Of a stretch of DNA of 64,000 bases, positions 61,079-64,000 are shown in pieces (the first letter of the stretch is position 1; each line of letters starts with the position of its first letter). The stretch spans positions 1 through 64,000 of IMG/VR virus record IMGVR_UViG_3300042446_000849, one strand, 5' to 3'. This DNA comes from a virus. The position numbers were made by a program, and so were the translations under genes. The notes under the pieces were generated by a model. That model saw only the letters and a program-made list of their open reading frames with translations, searched no databases and was not told where the DNA came from.

Positions 61079-64000
61079 TTAAAATGTAGATAACGCGTAT
61101 CTAACCCAATAATCTTGTTCTACGCATAAGTATACATAATTTGCGTCTGCAATTATAGAACCTTGTGCACCTCGACTAGATGATGAAGTTGGTATAGCTG
61201 GTGAATATTTATTTGTAGATGGCGCAAAATTGCAACCATGTGTCAACACGGGCCACAAGTTGCTGCCATTGGATAATGTTTTTCTGGCGGCATCTTCTGA
61301 AAATCCTGCGGCAGGCCACCAGCCACAACCAATAAATGATATTGGAAATACAACAGATGAATCAGATGCTTCCAATGCTACCCAATGTGAAGAAATAGTA
61401 CCAGGTATACCATTAAAGCTACACCCAGTAAGAATTCCTGTTAAGCCTGGTCTGCTTACAGTTTGTTCTACCCAACATTGTGCTTTACCGCCATTGTGTT
61501 CAAAGTAAACTCCGTGTAGCGCAAAACCATTCGATGATTCTTGTCCACCTACACTGTCTCCACCTGAATTAGTTAATCGCAATCCCCATTTAGATGTGGA
61601 TAAATCTGTACCCGTACCATTGCCTTCAAAACTGCCGCCTATATAATTAAATGTACCTGCTCCTACTACCCAACCACCATAAAAATAATTGTTACCTACA
61701 GTACAACCTATCATAGTAATAGCATTTGGGCTAGAATTAGGTGTTGAAGCTGCATTTCTTTCAAATCTAAATCCATTATTATTAAATGACAATGTTGCTC
61801 TTTGTATATGGCTGCTTAAGAAATTAGACGCATATATGCCTGTACCAAACCCTTTAATATTTACATCATCTATTTCAAAATATGCAAGTTGATTCATTGT
61901 CAGCCCTGCGCCAAACCCTGATGCGGTTCCAAGTATACCCATTTTTCTTATAGCGGAATAACCGCCAAAAGAACTAGCACTAGCACCAGTAAAATTAATA
62001 CCATTTTGCCCTGAAGTTTCTTGGTAAATATAACTTGAAGCAGAACCTTCACCTTCGAAATTTACCACTTTAATAGGATCAAGTCTAAATGGCACTGATA
62101 CATTTATTGGAGATGTTATTTTATAAGTGCCTGCGGGGAAAAATATTGTGCCGCCATTTGCTGCTAAAGCTGCCGCTACTGCAGCATTGATTGCAGCAGT
62201 GTCATTAGTTGTACCATTTCCTACAGCGCCATAAGTTTTTACATTATAAGTAAAACCAACTCCGGTTGCACCTACCGCCCCCGACGCGCCGGTTGAACCA
62301 ACTGTACCTATACCCGTCGCACCCGTTGCACCATTTTGTCCACTAGCGCCGGTTGCACCTGTTGCCCCGACTGAGCCTGCACCCGTGGCGCCTGTTGCTC
62401 CGACTGAGCCTGTACCAGTAGCACCAGTTGCACCAGTTGCACCGGGAATAGTACTTGCCGCTCCCGTAAGACCTGTAGAGCCTCGTACACCTGTAGCACC
62501 AGTAGTGCCTAATAGTCCTGTTGCACCGGTCAACCCTGTTGCGCCAATTACACCTGAAGAACCAGTTGCACCTACAACACTAGCTCCTGAGGCTCCTGTT
62601 GCACCAATAACACTTAAACCAGACGCGCCTGTTAGTCCAGTTGCACCTTGGACGCCAGTAGCACCTGTTGTCCCCGCTCCTGTTCCACCGGTCAATCCTG
62701 TTGCACCGGTTAATCCTTGTACACCTGTGGCGCCTCTCAATCCTGTTGCGCCTAATCCAGTAGCACCAGTCGCACCCAAATTTCCTGTGGCTCCCGTAGA
62801 TCCCGTTGGACCTATTAATCCTGTTGCGCCTGTGGCGCCAGTTCCACCTATACTTCCAGGTGTGCCCGTTGCTCCTGTTAAACCAGATGCGCCACTAAAC
62901 CCTGAGGCACCAGTTGCCCCAGGTAAACTTAGTCCAGACGCACCAGTTAGTCCTGTTGCTCCGGTTAATCCTGTAGCACCAGTTGATCCTATTCCTGTTG
63001 CTCCTGTAGATCCCGTTGCGCCTGTCGATCCGGGTATTACAGACGCAGCACCAGTTGAACCGGTCAATCCTGTTGCGCCAGTTGATCCTATTCCTGTGGC
63101 TCCCGTAGATCCAGTTGGACCTGTTAATCCTGTTGCACCTGTTGGGCCACCTGAAGGACCTGTTGCGCCGGTTGCACCATCAACACCAGCACTACCTGTG
63201 GCACCTGTTGGACCACCCGATGGGCCTGTGGCACCTGTTAATCCTGTTGCGCCAGTTGTTCCTTCGCCGGTTGCGCCTGTTAATCCTGTGGCTCCCGTAG
63301 ATCCCGTTAAACCTTGTATACCTGTAGCACCTCTGAAACCTGTTGCACCAGTTGCCCCTGATGACCCATCTATTCCAGACGTTCCCATATTTCCTGTAGC
63401 ACCTGTAGCACCATCTGAACCAGTGGCGCCAACTAAACCTGTGGCTCCTCTTAGCCCAGTTGAACCAGTTAAACCAGTAGATCCCTGTGTGCCTGTAGCA
63501 CCAACTGATCCTATTCCTGTTGCCCCTGATGCTCCTGTTGCACCCGAACCTGTGGCGCCTGTTAATCCTGTTGATCCTCGTAGTCCGGTTGCACCAATTA
63601 ATCCTGATGCACCGGTTGAACCTTGTATACCTGTAGCACCATCAATCCCCGAGACACCTGTTGCACCAGGTATTCCTGTTGAACCTCTGCTACCAGTTAA
63701 ACCAGTTGCTCCAGTTAATCCTGTAGCGCCTGTTAGACCAGTTGAACCATTAATTCCTGATGCACCAGTTAAACCAGTGGCGCCTGTTGAACCAGTTGCA
63801 CCATTTGGTCCTCTTATGCCTGTTGCTCCAGTAATACTTTGTCCTGTGGCACCAACAGATCCTGTAGCACCTTGTAATCCAGTTGCGCCTGAAGCACCAG
63901 ATCCTGTAGCGCCTGTTAGACCAGTTGATCCTGTTGCACCTGTTAGACCAGTTAAACCAGTAGCACCAGATGGGCCTGTTGCACCATCATATAAGAATAT
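61079..64000 (-). CDS. Collagen-like fibre with pectate-lyase-type domain, N terminus outside window
   Basis: An open frame runs from the right edge to the stop at 61079 (973 residues visible). An internal ATG at 63388 is not a real start, because the same repeat frame continues to 64000. About 580 residues are Gly-X-Y triplets, mostly GAT, GLT, GST and GPS, a phage collagen-like rod. Then [20 protein letters not shown], typical of Pectate_lyase_3/tailspike domains, opens a right-handed beta-helix of about 360 residues, with [14 protein letters not shown]. It is probably a tail fibre or receptor-binding depolymerase-like protein. Enzyme activity is not proved. Confidence 0.88.
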   Translation of the reverse strand: MFLYDGATGPSGATGLTGLTGATGSTGLTGATGSGASGATGLQGATGSVGATGQSITGATGIRGPNGATGSTGATGLTGASGINGSTGLTGATGLTGATGLTGSRGSTGIPGATGVSGIDGATGIQGSTGASGLIGATGLRGSTGLTGATGSGATGASGATGIGSVGATGTQGSTGLTGSTGLRGATGLVGATGSDGATGATGNMGTSGIDGSSGATGATGFRGATGIQGLTGSTGATGLTGATGEGTTGATGLTGATGPSGGPTGATGSAGVDGATGATGPSGGPTGATGLTGPTGSTGATGIGSTGATGLTGSTGAASVIPGSTGATGSTGATGIGSTGATGLTGATGLTGASGLSLPGATGASGFSGASGLTGATGTPGSIGGTGATGATGLIGPTGSTGATGNLGATGATGLGATGLRGATGVQGLTGATGLTGGTGAGTTGATGVQGATGLTGASGLSVIGATGASGASVVGATGSSGVIGATGLTGATGLLGTTGATGVRGSTGLTGAASTIPGATGATGATGTGSVGATGATGAGSVGATGATGASGQNGATGATGIGTVGSTGASGAVGATGVGFTYNVKTYGAVGNGTTNDTAAINAAVAAALAANGGTIFFPAGTYKITSPINVSVPFRLDPIKVVNFEGEGSASSYIYQETSGQNGINFTGASASSFGGYSAIRKMGILGTASGFGAGLTMNQLAYFEIDDVNIKGFGTGIYASNFLSSHIQRATLSFNNNGFRFERNAASTPNSSPNAITMIGCTVGNNYFYGGWVVGAGTFNYIGGSFEGNGTGTDLSTSKWGLRLTNSGGDSVGGQESSNGFALHGVYFEHNGGKAQCWVEQTVSRPGLTGILTGCSFNGIPGTISSHWVALEASDSSVVFPISFIGCGWWPAAGFSEDAARKTLSNGSNLWPVLTHGCNFAPSTNKYSPAIPTSSSSRGAQGSIIADANYVYLCVEQDYWVRYALSTF
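62260..64000 (-). repeat. Collagen-type Gly-X-Y triplet array
   Basis: 9-base-periodic DNA repeat encoding GAT/GLT/GPS-type triplets, continuing past the window edge. Long near-identical stretches invite slippage and recombination, so length may vary between relatives. Confidence 0.9.

Noticed and set aside
62260-64000. Short regular DNA repeats resembling a CRISPR array
   Set aside because: The 9-base period encodes collagen triplets in one open frame; there are no spacers.
1-64000. tRNA genes
   Set aside because: No T-arm (GGTTCRA-type) and cloverleaf combination was noticed in the gaps; a covariance-model search would settle this.

Overview
The window is 64 kb of an AT-rich genome of a T4-like contractile-tailed phage (myovirus). 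Recognisable T4-type genes include gp41 (partial), UvsX, gp43, RegA, gp62, gp44, gp45, gp46, gp47, gp55, UvsW, UvsY, gp3-like, gp23, gp22, gp21, a gp67-like core protein, gp20, gp19, gp18, gp17, gp16, gp15, gp14 and gp13. The accessory genes (hsp20, CobS-type AAA+ ATPase, VWA/metallopeptidase, 2OG-Fe(II) oxygenase, QueD-like, FolE, MazG-like, DUF2452, a cyanophage-type Sm-like protein) are typical of the aquatic T4 superfamily (cyanophages, pelagiphages and relatives). No photosynthesis genes are seen. A DUF3563-like protein and an LPS-type sugar pathway point to a Gram-negative, probably proteobacterial aquatic host; this host call is inference.

Layout. Almost everything is on the minus strand. 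(1) 1-4980: DNA metabolism (gp41, UvsX, a secreted nuclease, DNA polymerase), with near-consensus sigma70 promoters before uvsX and gp43. (2) 5069-10884: the only plus-strand block, a nine-gene cassette of secreted and membrane proteins ending in a lipase, closed by a terminator. (3) 10941-15688: Sm-like protein, tiny ORFs, Hsp20, RegA, clamp loader and clamp. (4) 15673-25205: a surface-sugar island of glycosyltransferases, a ColD-type dehydratase, GDP-fucose synthase, GDP-mannose dehydratase, an FkbM methyltransferase and two fucosyltransferase-like proteins. (5) 25256-34475: CobS/VWA pair, oxygenase, gp46/gp47, cupin, small membrane proteins and a Bax-inhibitor-1 family protein. (6) 34489-42746: a 7-deazaguanine island with a QueD-type synthase, a second T-fold-like protein, a TGT/DpdA-like transglycosylase, FolE, QueE, an exonuclease, two glycosyltransferases, GalE and a MazG-like protein. 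(7) 42764-45729: gp55, UvsW and UvsY. (8) 45746-61051: virion genes with T4 late promoter boxes (TATAAATA). (9) 61079-64000: a very long collagen-like fibre with a pectate-lyase-type domain, open at the window edge.

How it fits together. The replication, recombination and packaging genes form an ordinary T4 core. The most interesting part is the 7-deazaguanine island. It has FolE, QueD and QueE for the early steps, a transglycosylase that could place a deazaguanine base in DNA, and two glycosyltransferases plus GalE that could add a sugar. The transglycosylase and its neighbouring glycosyltransferase end in a short C-terminal motif (S/T-L-E-x-L-F) that is also the C terminus of this phage's DNA polymerase. 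This suggests both are recruited to the gp45 sliding clamp, and so act on DNA. The idea of glycosylated 7-deazaguanine DNA is inference, but every component listed is visible in the sequence.
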